Origin: Doris montereyensis
Taxonomy: Eukaryota > Mollusca > Gastropoda > Nudibranchia > Dorididae
NCBI GenBank assembly: GCA_037039925.1
Contig: JAXRKP010000069.1
Coordinates: 50,001 to 114,000, forward strand
Direction: 5' to 3'
DNA: 64,000 nucleotides
The notes beneath the pieces are model-generated. The model worked only from the letters and a program-made list of their open reading frames with translations, did not search any database and was not told the DNA's origin. Position numbers and translations under genes: made by a program. Positions 25,633 to 43,966 of this stretch are shown here, in pieces (position 1 is the first letter of the stretch; the number at the start of each line of letters is the position of its first letter).

Positions 25633-25690
25633 ATTTTTTTTTTAAAATACACCACTTATTAATTTGTTTATTTATTTTTATGTTTTGAAG

Positions 25691-25933
25691 GAAAAGATAG
25701 AAGAAATTGGCAAGATGACTGCATTGAACCAAGATGAGATTGTGAGCAACACCCGCACAGTCATCCAAGGGTTGGACACACTGAAGAATGACTACCAGCA
25801 GATACTCAACGCCCAGCTGTCTTCAATCAAGACGCTCAAAAGGGAGAATGGGGATACCAATCTGGTGGAGGAAAAGACACAGATTCTTCAGAAGTCACTA
25901 GAAATTATTGAATTGGGCTTGGGCGAAGGCCAG
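25691..25933 (+). CDS. KLC: KLC exon 2, N-terminal coiled coil (QDEI block)
   Basis: This phase 0 to 0 exon of 81 codons has borders TTTTGAAG|GAA and GGCCAG|GTAACT. It encodes EKIEEIGKMTALNQDEIVSN at the start and NLVEEKTQILQKSLEIIELG towards the end. The hydrophobic heptad pattern and the QDEI, NLVEEK and ELGL-GE/AQ blocks are those of the KLC region that wraps with the kinesin heavy chain tail/stalk. The internal ATG at 25,715 aligns with the usual start of Drosophila KLC and is a fallback initiation site. Residues about 11-91 of the inferred protein. Confidence 0.96.
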
Positions 25934-26441
25934 GTAACTGACCTTGATATTTTCTTTCTCTGGATTAGTAGTTAATTTATTAATCATATTTCATCTGTCT
26001 CATACTGGAGACATATGATGATAAGCTGGGGATGTGACTGTTGATATTTTATATTTTATCACTTCACAAGTCCTTAGCAATTCTTAATGTCCCAGATAAT
26101 GTGAGTCAAAAAGACATCGGTCATTTCTCACTCAGTAATTGATATTTGATAATCTACATAATTTGAAGATAATGTTTAATGCGTTTTTATAAAAAAAAGT
26201 AATTCATGAGATCATCTTTTTATACATTGAGTAAAATTGATGAATGTATCATTTATACTTGGTCCTTTTGGGTCAGTCTCAATGTGTAGAAAAAAAAAGC
26301 CCCAAGCAACAACCCCCAAAAGTCATGCATATAGTCAGGGATCATGTTCCATTTCGGGTGGATTTATTATCTTGAAATGTGATAAATGAGAATATTTCAT
26401 ATATTATGTTTAAGTTTTATTGATTCGATAAAGATTTTTAC

Positions 26442-26702
26442 TGGGACTCCGTAGTCTAGAGGCAAGGTGTCGGACTCTCAACCAAAAGGTCGAGGTTTAA
26501 CCTCAGGCAGTTTGGAAGTTTTCTCAAGTTTAAAAAAAAAGTAAAACGTGCCCCCCTGAATTGATGCCTGGTCCCATTGAAAACGGACGGTAGAAAGGAG
26601 GTCCCTTGTGTAGATCACAACACTTAAAGATCCCTTGGCTATTCACAAGGCAGTCCGGGCAAAATTAAAAATCCTACCAACCCCTGTGAAATCAAATCAA
26701 AA
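26442..26702 (+). repeat. tRNA-SINE family A, copy 4
   Basis: It starts GGGACTCCGTAGTCTAGAGG (A-box-like TAGTCTAGAGG), has the B-box region GAGGTTTAACCTC, the body GATCCCTTGGCTATTCACAA and an (AATCAAATCAAA) tail. It lies in KLC intron 2. Confidence 0.87.
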
Positions 26703-27128
26703 AGTCATGTTACAATCCAAACATGTTATGTAGGCTATGATTCTGATAGTTTTGAGATTTATTGATGTTAATTTTAAAGTAGATAATCCATATCAGACAA
26801 GGTCTATCAACATCACATTTATTAAATGTCATGTGATGAAAAAAAAAATATATGAAAAAAAAGGCATTCTTAACTAATTATACACAACCCCAAGAAATAA
26901 ACATGGACATGAAGCCCAAGAAATACACACAGACATGAAGCTTACTGGTTTTATCACCTGTAGCATGGCAGCTGTTCAGTGTTAAAAGAATCAAATATTG
27001 AAAAGGGGGCCACCGATCCTCAATAATTTCCTTCCTGTCATTTTGATTATGAATTATTTGGGTCTTATTAACTGCGTAATAGAATGAGGACATATAGAAT
27101 GTTCAATTCATATATTTGTTTATTGCAG

Positions 27129-27334
<206 letters not shown>

Positions 27335-27518
27335 TAATGTAATAAAGACATGATTTTAGAATTTTGATATTTATTTTTAGATGAAAATGTTTATGTGAGA
27401 TTTAGACATACCAGTTCATTCATGACATTGTCTCATATTTTCCTTTCGGATACTGTATGTGTATTATTTCTTTTGCCTCCTTTAAGAGCTTTTTGTTTTT
27501 GATTTCTGCATCCACCAG

Positions 27519-27620
27519 GCTAGTGAATTGAAAGTGGCTACTCTTGAAGAGGAGAAGAGACACTTAGAATTTATGAATGAGATGAAGAAATATGATAGTG
27601 TAGACGGTACCACGTCTGCG
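27519..27620 (+). CDS. KLC: KLC exon 4, end of coiled coil (EEEKRHLEFMNEMKKYD)
   Basis: A 34-codon phase 0 to 0 exon with borders CATCCACCAG|GCT and TCTGCG|GTAAGT. It encodes LEEEKRHLEFMNEMKKYD, the near-invariant end of the KLC coiled coil (compare LEEEKKHLEFMNQLKKYD in vertebrates, from memory), followed by a polar stretch SVDGTTSA that opens the flexible linker. Residues about 137-170. Confidence 0.96.
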
Positions 27621-28002
27621 GTAAGTATGATGTCTTTGTTCTAGAACTTCTTTCTTCACGCTCTGAAACTACTGTCTGAAGAGATGGCAGTTTCCCAATC
27701 TCTCCAAAAATACTATGTTGATGAAGTAATATAATGTACTGCGGACATTTAGTAGTGCAAGGAGATTACGGCTTAATTGAGCTATGCCATTTCATTGCTT
27801 ACGTCTGTTATTAGCCTGCATCCATTAAAGAAAAAGAAAAATGTATATATATACTCATGTGAACTTTTGTATTATAAGATTGAAAGCAATGCTGCACATT
27901 CAGTACTTGTTTTTCTAAAGTGGTGGAGCACTACTGAGAACTTGTGTTCTCGTTTGAGATCCCAAAAACAGTAGTTTATGATGCCATAGAGACAGACAGA
28001 CA

Positions 28003-28029
28003 GAGAGGGGGGAGACAGAGAGAGGAGGG

Positions 28030-28065
<36 letters not shown>

Positions 28066-28068
28066 AGA
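28003..28068. repeat. (GA)n-rich microsatellite
   Basis: GACAGA and GAGGGG units pass to pure GA; in KLC intron 4. Confidence 0.93.
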
Positions 28069-29478
28069 GAGCAAGTTAGTTTGGTACATGATCGCATGTT
28101 TATGTGTGTGTCTTTGTGTATATGTCATATTGCTTATTTTATTGGGCTGTTTTGTTGAATAACATAAATGAATGCAGGAATGCCAGACCTCTGGGAATTC
28201 CCGAAAAAAACGTGAATTTAGCTGTTTTTAAATACTGGTTCAGGGTTTCCGGTATGATCTCCGTGAATCGCGGGCCGCCAGGATACCAGGGATGACTGTT
28301 GATTCACTTCCTTTCACTTTTCTTTCAACCTGGAAATCGGGCGATTAATGACACCAAGGTTTGCCGTTGATTCACTTCCTTTCACCCGGATGTTTTATAA
28401 TGCACGGGATAAAGGGCTTCGTGAATTTAATTTTGAATGAAGAACCCTTACTAGATCTATCTAGTTTTAGTCAGTTACTGTCAGTTGCAAAGAGGCGTTG
28501 TGTCAGTCAACAAGTGGATTTAAAAGTTATATTTCTTTGGTATAGTGACGATTTCTTGAATTTAAATTCCATAACTGCCCTGTAAAGGATTTCATTGGAT
28601 TTATTATGTTTAGGGCTAGATTCTAGAGCTTTTTTAGGTCTAAGTAAGATAGAAAGTTGGCTATTTGTATAATCTAGAGATCTAGACTAGATCTAGTCTA
28701 GAAAGATAAAATTTCTTGACGTGGGTAGTGCCACTGACATGGTTGATGCGGGGTGAAAAATCTGTGGCGGTGGCATTGGCTCGTCTCAGCCTACTACTGT
28801 AGGTAGATACATCTATAAACTTGGTACCATTGCAAAGGGCTCATCACGCTCTTTCCTGTGATGTTACTTTTAATGCAATTGGAGAATTTTGAAAATTTGA
28901 TGAAAATACCTAACTACTGGTAATACAACCCCACATAGCAACCATCTCCAACGCTAGGCTCAGTCCAGCCACTCATCTCAGCCTACTGCTACTACTATTT
29001 CCAATAGAGGAAGCAGGCATCTTTAGCAAACTTCTTTTTTTAAAACCCAGGACAAATAAAGGGGGAGGGGGGTGTGGCTGGCATCTAAGACTGTGGCTAA
29101 GACACTGTTCATATTGTTATCATGATATCAAGTATTGTTTTATGGAGTATGTATTCTGCATACTATAAGTTTGGATGTGTATTATTTCATACATGGAGTG
29201 GCAGTTGGCACTTTATACATGACACTACAGGACTTGACAGTGACAGTTCGGTGCTCTTATTCGTGTTATTCTGTTACATTTTATAATCCATCATATTGCA
29301 TATATACTCATTTAATGTACATGTTCCGTATTGGGAAGTTAGGGTGGATATAGGCCAGGTCGCAACAACTGTCAAAATTTCAGGGAATTTGAATGGGATT
29401 GACTTTCACCCCTGATGATATGACATATCATTATGTTTGGTTTTTTTTATTACTTCATTTTACAATATCTGTTTTCAG

Positions 29479-29566
29479 CCTCAGGAGGAGAAAGAAGCAG
29501 AAGCTCCATCTCAGTTGGATGATTTGGGCTTCCCTGAAGTTGAGGAGGACACAACATCTCCCGAAG
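29479..29566 (+). CDS. KLC: KLC exon 5, acidic linker with LFP-like autoinhibitory motif
   Basis: Phase 0 to 1, borders GTTTTCAG|CCTCAG and CCCGAAG|GTAAGA. It encodes PQEEKEAEAP followed by LDDLGFPEVEED. In vertebrate KLCs the same place has an LFP-acidic motif (LDDLFPNDEDD, from memory) that folds back on the TPR groove and holds the light chain autoinhibited. Here a glycine sits between L and FP. It is highly acidic, as expected for the linker. A SINE begins 45 bp after the donor. Residues about 171-199. Confidence 0.93.
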
Positions 29567-29610
29567 GTAAGAATATCATATTTGTATACACACGGTGGCG
29601 TACACAAAGA

Positions 29611-29925
29611 GGGGACTCAGTAATCCAGAGGCAAGGTGTCGACCTCTCAACCCAAAGGTCCTGGGTTCAAGCCCCATTGGCGGGTGAAACATTTTCTTGA
29701 TTTTTCGAGTAAAATCTACCTCCTCTGGTCCAGGTAGGTGGATCAACACCTAGTCTCACTGGAGATGGACGATAAAAAGGAGGTCCCATATGCAGAGCAC
29801 AACATTCTGTGCACGTTAAAGATCCCTTGCCTGTTTACAGGGCAGTCCGAGGCAAACTTTAAAATCCTACCAAAACCCCAGGTATCACCTTAGTTGTAGG
29901 TGTAGGTAAAATTAAATCAAATAAA
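29611..29925 (+). repeat. tRNA-SINE family A, copy 5 (best preserved head)
   Basis: It opens GGGACTCAGTAATCCAGAGG, with the promoter B box GGTTCAAGCCC in the expected place about 50 nt on. The body contains GTCCAGGTAGGTGGATCAAC, AAAGGAGGTCCCATATG, GTGCACGTTAAAGATCCCTT and ACAGGGCAGTC; the tail is ATTAAATCAAATAAA. It sits 45 bp past the donor of KLC exon 5. Confidence 0.9.
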
Positions 29926-30263
29926 AATCATATACAAAGAATGTTGTCAGTCGCATGTGAGGATTGATATGGAACCATAAATAATAGTTCACCGCAGTCT
30001 TGGCTGCGTCGTAAATAGGTTGGTAACATATAGACACATCTTTCTTCTCACTTTTTTCCTTCTCTTGTATATAAAGATAAGTGTGTGAGAGCTTTAATTA
30101 TCAAAAGGTTGGTCTGTTTGAGTTCTTTAGTGTTTTGGAGATTTTATTCAATTTTTTCGTCTTCGAAATTAGACATAAGTGCTTTAGAGATCTTCAAGTA
30201 TGTTCTGTCTATAAGTTGGCGTTAAAACATGATTAGAAAATTCATTAAGCAATCGTCTATTAA

Positions 30264-32977
<2,714 letters not shown>

Positions 32978-33064
32978 GGACCAGGGCAAGTTCAAAGAAG
33001 CCGGTAACCTCCTGCATGATGCCCTCATTATCAGGGAGAAAACTCTGGCGCAAGCCACCCTGCT
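32978..33064 (+). CDS. KLC: KLC alternative exon 7a, TPR2 helix B (with 1-nt frame break)
   Basis: Acceptor GATTCTCAG|GGACC, donor CCTGCT|GTGAGT. The first G completes the Arg codon from exon 6. It then encodes DQGKFKEAGNLLHDALIIRE and KTL; after that one base is missing (CTGGCGC, expected CTGGGCGC), after which HPA reads cleanly. It is 87 nt where phase demands 88. It is a tandem duplicate of exon 7b: 4 of 29 residues differ (G/T, I/S, A/L, S/D). Entering in phase 2 and leaving in phase 0, the pair cannot both be included in frame. Residues about 276-305. Confidence 0.92.
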
Positions 33065-33548
33065 GTGAGTTGCTGCCTAAGGCAATCTTGCTCTCCTCTC
33101 ACATGTACTCTTCATCAGGGTCTGTTTGTATTTGAATTGGTTTGCTTCAAAGATGGTTGGTTTACCCTTTAGAGAGATTGAGATGGCCCTAGGCTGGGAA
33201 AGGATGCCTTTGTATTATCTTCATATTCACAACAAATTCTCAACAGCAACAAAAATCTGTAGCTGATAAATTCTTGTTTGGAAAATTAATCGCTCAGCCA
33301 TTCGGGGTCATCCATCACAATGTCTTCAAGGGTATGCCAATTGTATTTAACAAAATCTTGCCTTTCAGCATCTGGAAGAAGGATTCATCAGGAAAAGGAA
33401 AGTTCCCAGCTTGTGTCACTCCTCTAATGGTCTTCCCATTCGAACGAGAAAGGGGATAACAGGGTTCGGGGTTAAGGGAAATGCGTGGTCCTTACCATTT
33501 GCAAGCCGCTAATTTTGATACACTTTTGCTTACTCTTCGGGTATCCAG

Positions 33549-33635
33549 AGACCAAGGCAAATTCAAGGAAGCTACCAATCTGCTCCACGATGCCCTCAGC
33601 ATCCGAGAAAAACTATGGGCTTAGACCATCCAGCT
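33549..33635 (+). CDS. KLC: KLC alternative exon 7b, TPR2 helix B (with 1-nt frame break)
   Basis: Acceptor GGGTATCCAG|AGACC, donor CCAGCT|GTGAGT. It encodes DQGKFKEATNLLHDALSIRE, then TLGLDHPA once one A is allowed for in the GAGAAAAACT run (about 33,605-33,612); as written the frame hits TAG. Same length, phases and donor context as exon 7a, 484 bp upstream, so the two are a duplicated, apparently mutually exclusive pair. The LDHPA ending is closer to the usual KLC consensus (GKDHPA) than exon 7a's ASHPA. Confidence 0.92.
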
Positions 33636-36600
33636 GTGAGTTGTATCTCTGACGCCTGTGTTGTCTATGATTTTGTGGCCCTGGCAAACACTCTTGTCCC
33701 TATCAGGCAGAGTGCCCAGTGTCTTGATATCTGTTCTGCATGATTTGGTTGCCATACTCTTTACTGATTTAACACTTCCCATCTTTACTGGATGTTCAAT
33801 GGAGCTTCTTATCCTTTTCACTTCGCATGATGTTGACCCAAACCTATGAAAGCGTATTTTAAGTATGAAACTTCATTCATGCCCAAGCTGCATTTTCTTT
33901 TAAAAATCACAGATGTTAGAGTGTTAAGATTGATCACTTTCTCATTTCTGTTCTCGCTTTGACAAGCTTCTTGTCTTTGATTTAAGCCTTCAGCAAGCTA
34001 CACTTTGTTAGGCTTTAACACATTGGCATGTTGTAAACAATCTTTGACAGTCACGTTGATGGAATTGTAAAAGCCTCTGGAATCCATTTAAAGCAGGCTA
34101 AACAGTATGTTAAATGTTCTTCGCTGCCTGTTATTCTTGCTTTTCGTGTTTAAATGTCTTTTTTTTTTTTCCTTTTACTCTGAGATCACCATCATGGTGG
34201 ACATGGTTTACTTCAAAGAAACAAACAAAACAGTTTTGTCATTACTTTTTTTTGTTTTACTTCTTGAATTGCTTCTAAATCTTGTATATATATATATATT
34301 TTCTAGAGATTAAAAGAAGAAGAAGAAAAACCCATGGACGCCAGATCTTTTGTTTATCATATTTTAGGGAGTTTGAGCTCAGAACATTTTCTTAGGGTGA
34401 TATCTCTATTAATTTCACGTGGAACGTCAATAATTGTTTATGGGTATCTTTGATTTGTTTGAAAGTCCAGTTAGTGGAAGGAGTATTTTGTGTTTAATAC
34501 TTTCATTCTGTCATATATGGCAAAGTGCAATGTGTTCACCTCATTTTGATGTTGTATAAATTGATTTTGTCATTGTCATTCTCAAAATTTAAAAACATAT
34601 ATAATTATGTGTATTATTTCCTGAAAAGTGAGCTCAAATTTAATTGCAGTTCTGCGATTGTAAAACAATATTATGAGATGACAAAAAGTTATATCTTACA
34701 GCTTTTATTTGAAACATTTTGATCTTTTTCTTTCTTTGGAAGTAAGCAGCATTGCTTCAAAGGTAGTGGGAAAAAATAGAAAGAAAGAAGGGAAGAGGGA
34801 TGAATGATGGCAAAGAGTGATAGGTTTACAGGTAACATAATATATCCAACAATATTTATAGTAAACAAACTTTATTTTGGGGATCCAGGATGCATCTATA
34901 GACAAAGGTCAATAAAGACCTGTTTGATAAAAATATTGCCATCCAGGAATAAATACCGGCTGCTTGTTATATGATTCTTCCGGTAAGGGTGAGGGCTGTT
35001 GGAGGGCAAAATAGATTCAATTTGATTAAATGTGATGAGACTAGTAGGTAGACAAAGAATTGCAACTATCTTGAGCAAACTTGATTGTGTTTCATTTCGT
35101 AACACTTTTTTATGTTCAACTTCATTGCATTCATGGGTGCCATATTCTGGCGCATGACAGATTTCCACTTAAAATTTTAAGGTAGAAACCTTGACCAAAG
35201 TTGATTATAATTAAGAATTGTTGGATTTACCAGATATAGATCTACCTCTTTATCTCCCAATGTATGTAAATTATTACTTGCATGAAATTCAGTCTCATTC
35301 CGTGTAAATTTTGCTCACATTCAAGCAAGTTGCTCATAAAACTTGTTAGTCTGAATTTCAAGAGTTGTAGGAGTTGGGTCAAATTATTTAAAAATTCATT
35401 CAACCCATTCACTGGCACGCATGATTGTGTTTGATATCAATTCCCTTTTGTAATGTGTGAAATGTTGTACTGATACTAGAGATTTCAGCCCTGTATGTTT
35501 GCATCAGTCCACATTATCAGGCTAGTCTTAAAAAGATAACAGTGCCAACATAATAATATCCTCTTTAGGTAGAGTGCTTTGACAATCAGATGTTACTGAT
35601 AAAGCGTTCCACCCATACTCTTGATAGGATAATAGAATAAATCTTGCCCTCAGTGCGATAGTGTGAAATAATCATTCTTCCGTTTCTGAAATAACGCCTT
35701 CACAAATATGTTTGGACTGGAATAACATTATTCATTTCCTCTGAATAAATTTTATATTATGCCTGTCTTGGGCTAAACCGTAAATCTTATTAACAGGATT
35801 ATTCAAGCAACTTTGATGTAAATAATGCATTGATTTCGTCTGTTTTAAGCTTTCACGTCTGTTCAAACAAGCTACAGGAAAAGCATGGCTACATTCTATA
35901 CCTTGCGTGTTTGTTTTTTTGTCTGTGCATGTCAGTAATTCAAGTAATTTGTCCATGTGCTCTCCCCCAACTTTGACATCTGGCTGAATTGTTTGATGCC
36001 ATTTAAACATTATCCCTATCAGTTAGTGCTTGGTCAATATTTGGCTTAACGAGGAAAGTGTCAAGACTTTTCCTCATAGGAGTTAAGAAGTATAAGTACA
36101 ATCCATTAGATTTAAGACTTTCTCTAGTGCGGTCGATTAAAGAATTGAATCTCAGACCAACATGACATCTTGAGAGTCAAAAGATCTCATTTTACAGAGC
36201 CGTTAATCCACAGGCATTCATCTGTGATTAATACCTTTCTCTAATAGTTTAATTATCTGTGTGAATGTCAGCTTTGTATCGCCTGCCTTTCATGTCTTTT
36301 GTTTGACAGGCTTAGCTGTAGACTTGCCTCCATCATTTTCAATGCATGTGTCTAATGCCTTTGTCTGTTTTGTTTCCCTTATTGTAATAATCTTATATGT
36401 TCCAAGATGACATACATTTGACGTATCATGGCCAATTCATCATATTTTATACATGGCTTTGATAAAATGATATGGTTATTACTACCATTTATTTCACACT
36501 TCCCAATGTATTCACTGTTCAGTGTTGATTTTTACCAAAGCCCTAACGGCTAATGTTTAATGAAAGGAGGAAAAGTCCATTTTAATGAAGTATGTGTGTG

Positions 36601-38023
36601 AGAACCATGTGCATTTTATCAAAGTTTCTTTATTTTTAGACCAGTTAGATGGCAAATAATAGCCAAAGAAAAACAATCTATGCGTAAAATATTGTAAATG
36701 CGGTCTCATGGTTTTATTGTTTTTTTTATCTGAAAGGTGTGAAGCATTAACTCATTATGTCCTTATAGGTTTGCATGATTCATATAGAAAGTAATACAGT
36801 TATGAACTCACGATTAGTATATATTCAATATGATGCCTGCTTGTGAATTTGATTTATGATGTGTTTACAAATAAGTGGCAGTGTTCATATGTAACATTTT
36901 GTTGTTGTGCTAAGATATGCCCTTGATCTTGACAACATAGCTGCCACTATTTCAAATTCCGAGAATGAGCACTTCACCTGATCATGCTGTAGATTGTGAG
37001 CAGTTGTTGAGCAAATAAAGACTCACTACATAGTGCATCTGGAAATGGATTATGGAATTGATGCCTATAAGCCTTTCTTCACCGGTCAGTGATAAGCACA
37101 TTCAACACAGAATGTCCACTGTGGTGTTCAGAAGGCACCCATCATGATAACGATGCGGTTTTTGAAATAAGAAGGGAATGTCATGACTCCCAGAAATAAT
37201 CTCAAGTTGTTTGATATTAAAACTATCGATTACTCTATAGATATCGATCTGTGCATTAAAATGCTACTCTCTTAATTGATGACAAATCAGATTTTCACCT
37301 CAAAATCAGGTGCTCATACTTGAGTTTCCATGGTCTGGAGGAAGGATATGTTACAGAGGCTTATGGCAGCTATGTATGAAGATAAAGATTTTTCAGACAA
37401 CTGTTTTCTTTTACCTCCTTATTGCAGTCTTCAAATTAGTCCATTTACAATTGCATTCATGATAGCTGTAACTGGTGATAGTTATATAGAAATGATTTTT
37501 ATCCATATAGCATAAAGATATGTCATATGATTTTATCGACGGTGAAAGCCGCAAACCGAGAAAGCCCAATTTAGGATGTTGTTTTAATCTATTTTCTCCC
37601 ACATACACTGCAAGTGTCAAAAACTAGACCCAATAGGGATACACAGATTGGTTATATGATTATTATTCAGGTTTTTATTGGTTCCTGTGCCATAGAATCC
37701 TAAATATACGAAGCACAGGGGTTCCTAGTGATAAAACATCGGGGGAAAAGGTGTTACCAATTTTAGACTTACACAGTTTGCGACTTTCATCGTCGATATT
37801 ATGGCCCAACTTTTCCGTTTCTTAATCGATAAATATATTCCACTTTAATGGATAGTGATTGAAACTTTATGTTTGCTTTTCATACTAATCACGTTGTCAG
37901 TATGTTTTTCAATTAGTGTCCTTTGATTTATTATTATCCTTTGAATGATTTCTGTTCATTTCATCATTTCATCACTGCTCATCTCTAGGTCTGAACTTTT
38001 TTTCTTTCCCTTGTATATTTTAG
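33636..38023 (+). other. KLC: KLC intron 7
   Basis: 4.4 kb, AT-rich, with a 3'-half copy of the ~120-bp repeat at 34,165-34,230 and a TA run near 34,287. No other exon 7 copy was seen. Confidence 0.8.
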
Positions 38024-38152
<129 letters not shown>

Positions 38153-38283
38153 TAGTTGTAATCTAACTGTACTTGGAAGGTTTTGTATAATTTACATATT
38201 TTAGTCTAGGTGAGATTTTAAAGTGTTTGAATAGTAATCATTGTATCAACATTATAAACTAGATCTTTTCATGCTAGCGTTAA

Positions 38284-38460
<177 letters not shown>

Positions 38461-39599
38461 TAATTATGGCAAATTTTCACAATTATTTAAAAAAATTATT
38501 TTGAAGACTTTAAAAACTCGTTTTATGTATACTGTGAGCCAAAATATATGTATGAGTTGTTTATTAAATAATGTTTCCTACATGTCATATATATAATATT
38601 TTAAAGTGAGAAAAGTTAGTACTTGCTTTGATCCTTTTCGTTATGTGCAGCAGAACTTGTCATCTATCACCTTTTGTTTTAAAATAAAATAAAACAGAAA
38701 CAGAAAACAAATAGGGGCATGAAAAGCTTGGTAATTTGAGCATAATCATAACCCCATCATAATAAAAAAAAAAAGGTGTAATTTTAAAGGGCTATTTATT
38801 CATCTTTGATGAAATGATCCCCAAAGAAATTGGGCTAGATGTAACCACTTAATCACTTAAATATAAGTGTATCATGTCATGAGAACTTGCAAAATGTATT
38901 CAATCATTTATGCCATCAACCATTTAATGTCATTTGATGACTTCTAAGTGCCCAATAGATTTGATAGGTAACCAAGAGTGTTCACGTGTACAGGAAGTTG
39001 AAGAAATCCCTACAGAGGTTTTTATCTTTGAAATCCTGGAAGTTTGATGTGAGTGCGGAGGATGCAGACATGCTAATTTACATCTTACATGACTATTTTA
39101 CATTAATTACTTGTATTGTTAAATTTTATGAGTTATTTTAAAACGTTTATAATTTAAAAAACTGTGATAATATTTTTACTCACAAGTACAATCATGTTTT
39201 TAAATAAAAGCATTGAACATAAACAATTCCATTGAAATGAAGATGAATGCTTCAATACATTGTTTTATATTATCCTCTTGCTGACAGGGCAGCCTCTTTA
39301 TACCATCTTATCTGGCCAGCGTTCAAAATTGATTGATTTTTCCATTTTTAACGTTACATGCACTTGCTGACCACATTTGTTGTGTCTTCTCTTACTAGTT
39401 TTAAGCTCATGTAATGCATGAACATGGTGAATGTAACGTCTGGTCCCATTCATGATCAGTGTGCATTATTTACCTTTCTTCGTTGACATGTGGTTGAAGT
39501 AGGCCGCAGGTAGATCCTTTTGTACCCTGTTATCAACCTGTTGCACCTGTCTGTCGTCTTGCTTTTTTATAACGCCAAATTATCACTGTACTTTAATAA

Positions 39600-39893
<294 letters not shown>

Positions 39894-40677
39894 TGAGTTT
39901 TTTTGTTTTTTTTAAAATTGTTTTTTTAAATTTTGGTTCTTTTGTTTTCAGTCTTTTATTTTGCATCTTTTCACCTATACCCACACTCCTGACTGTGCTT
40001 GTGAAAATATTGGCTTTTGTTTTTTATTTTTGGAGCACTTCAGCTCCTTTTCTTCTGATTTCACGACTAACCTTTGTCTGATTCCATTAAGAACATAACC
40101 TCAGGCTAGAGGCTTTGAACACTTTGGTCTTGCTCACATTCATTAAGTGCATTGTTTTTTTGTTTTTCTTCTAAATGTGTTTTCTTTTTTCTTGGTCTTT
40201 TCAATGTAATCATGAAGAGAAAGGCCTCTTTGAGGTTTGGTTTTCAGTTTGCGCAACTTTCTTCCAGACTAATAATGTTGTCTTGAATGTACTTTCGTCC
40301 TTGTCTCTCAGTTTTCTTTCTCAGAATCATAAGAATTATATTCTTCTTAATTGTCTCTTGATAATTTGTCAAAATCTTCTGATAGCCTATATCTCGGTCT
40401 TGTGTTATTTCCTTATTGTATCCTGTAAATGTTATATTTTTTTCTTTGATGTATTTCTGTTAATGAGTAGATTTTGGTGTGCTTCTTCTTTATTTTGTTT
40501 CATTTTTTGAAAACATCCCTTCATTATGTTTAGGCCCCCCCCCCCCCCCGGTGTGTTTTGTGTTGGTGTTGGATTATATCCTAATTTTAACCCTTCCTCC
40601 TACCATTGACACTATCCAGTAGTACCGACTCTTCCAGTCCCAGGTCTGATACCTTTACCATCTACACCACAGGATAG

Positions 40678-42709
<2,032 letters not shown>

Positions 42710-43353
42710 TGATTCATGTGACCATACACTTTATACAGACAAACACACAAACACGCATACACACACAAAATATACACTCATGGTTGGAATATTTGTAAAA
42801 ACAGAAAAGAAAAAGTCAAATGGGTTGAAATTGTTTCTAATACTAATTTGTCATGACGAGATATTAAAAAGCAATATTATAGACATGATATGATAAGTAA
42901 ATTATTGTCCAGAGCAAGAGTATCACATCTGCAAAGTTAAAATTTTGAGATAAAATGCTCCTTTGCCCTTATTGGGGCCTTTTTTTGAATTTCATAAAGG
43001 TCACAAGTTCAGGCAAGAGAGCAAAGCCCTATTATACTGTTTTTTCAAATGTCATATCAGTGAAAATTAGCATGGGTTTAGTGCAAAAAATGACACCACT
43101 GCAATTCAGGAAAAGACGGCATTCTTGTAGATATGACAATTTGGCTCATTTTTTTTACCAAAAGAAAGGGCACATTTCTTTGGTTGTTCATATTCACTTT
43201 CATTTTCCATTCTTTCACTTGTATTCTCCTTTTCTGATGATCTCGTCGTATTATAGAAATAAAAACAACTTCATGTGAAGGAAAGAAAGAAGATAAACAT
43301 TTCCTAGTATGCCAACGTCTTAAAGTTTTGTTTGTGCACGGTTCTATTTCCAG

Positions 43354-43403
43354 GTGAGAACAAACCCATTTGGGTCAGGGCTGAAGAGAGGGAAGAAAAC
43401 AAG
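43354..43403 (+). CDS. KLC: KLC exon 12, TPR5-TPR6 linker (ENKPIW)
   Basis: A 50-nt phase 1 to 0 exon, borders CTATTTCCAG|GTGAGAAC and AACAAG|GTAAGG. It encodes GENKPIWVRAEEREENK, matching the conserved KLC linker (ENKPIW, AEEREE) between TPR5 and TPR6. Residues about 431-447. Confidence 0.95.
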
Positions 43404-43966
43404 GTAAGGGTTCCTGTTTTGCTTGATTCACAGTTGAGATAGAGTAACCCATATGTTTTCAATTTTCTTTGTCACAATTGTTTTCCCTCAAATCTTGACT
43501 CAGTGCTGTTCTGTTGTCACCTCTTTCCTTGAGAAATATTTTGGACACAACTGCAAATGTCTCTATGTTGTTAAGGAAACACATAGAAAAGAGTTTACAA
43601 TGAAGTCATTATTAAGATATGTTGTCCCTAACCCTGAGTTGCCCATCTTGGCATACCATTCTTCGGCTAGAGATCAAAGTAGATCACTTGCTACAATGCT
43701 GAGCCCTACCTCACCAAGTTGATCAACTTTATTCTTGTTAATGACAAGAAACTGTTACAGTTGTTATCATTTGTTCCTCAGTATCTATTTTCCCACTCAG
43801 TCAAAAACAAATTATGCAGAGGAAACTTTGCTAATATTCCCATGTAATTTTTCCTGTTTTTAGGACATGTGTGGTTTCATTGCCTTTACTAAGGTGCTTT
43901 GAATGTTATTACGCTACAGTGTTATATAGATTTTCTACTAAGACCATGAAATGAATTTTTCTTCAG

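Noticed and set aside
29611..29680. tRNA gene
   Set aside because: The A- and B-box-like sequences belong to a SINE head found seven times; it does not fold into a clear cloverleaf and is followed by a SINE body.
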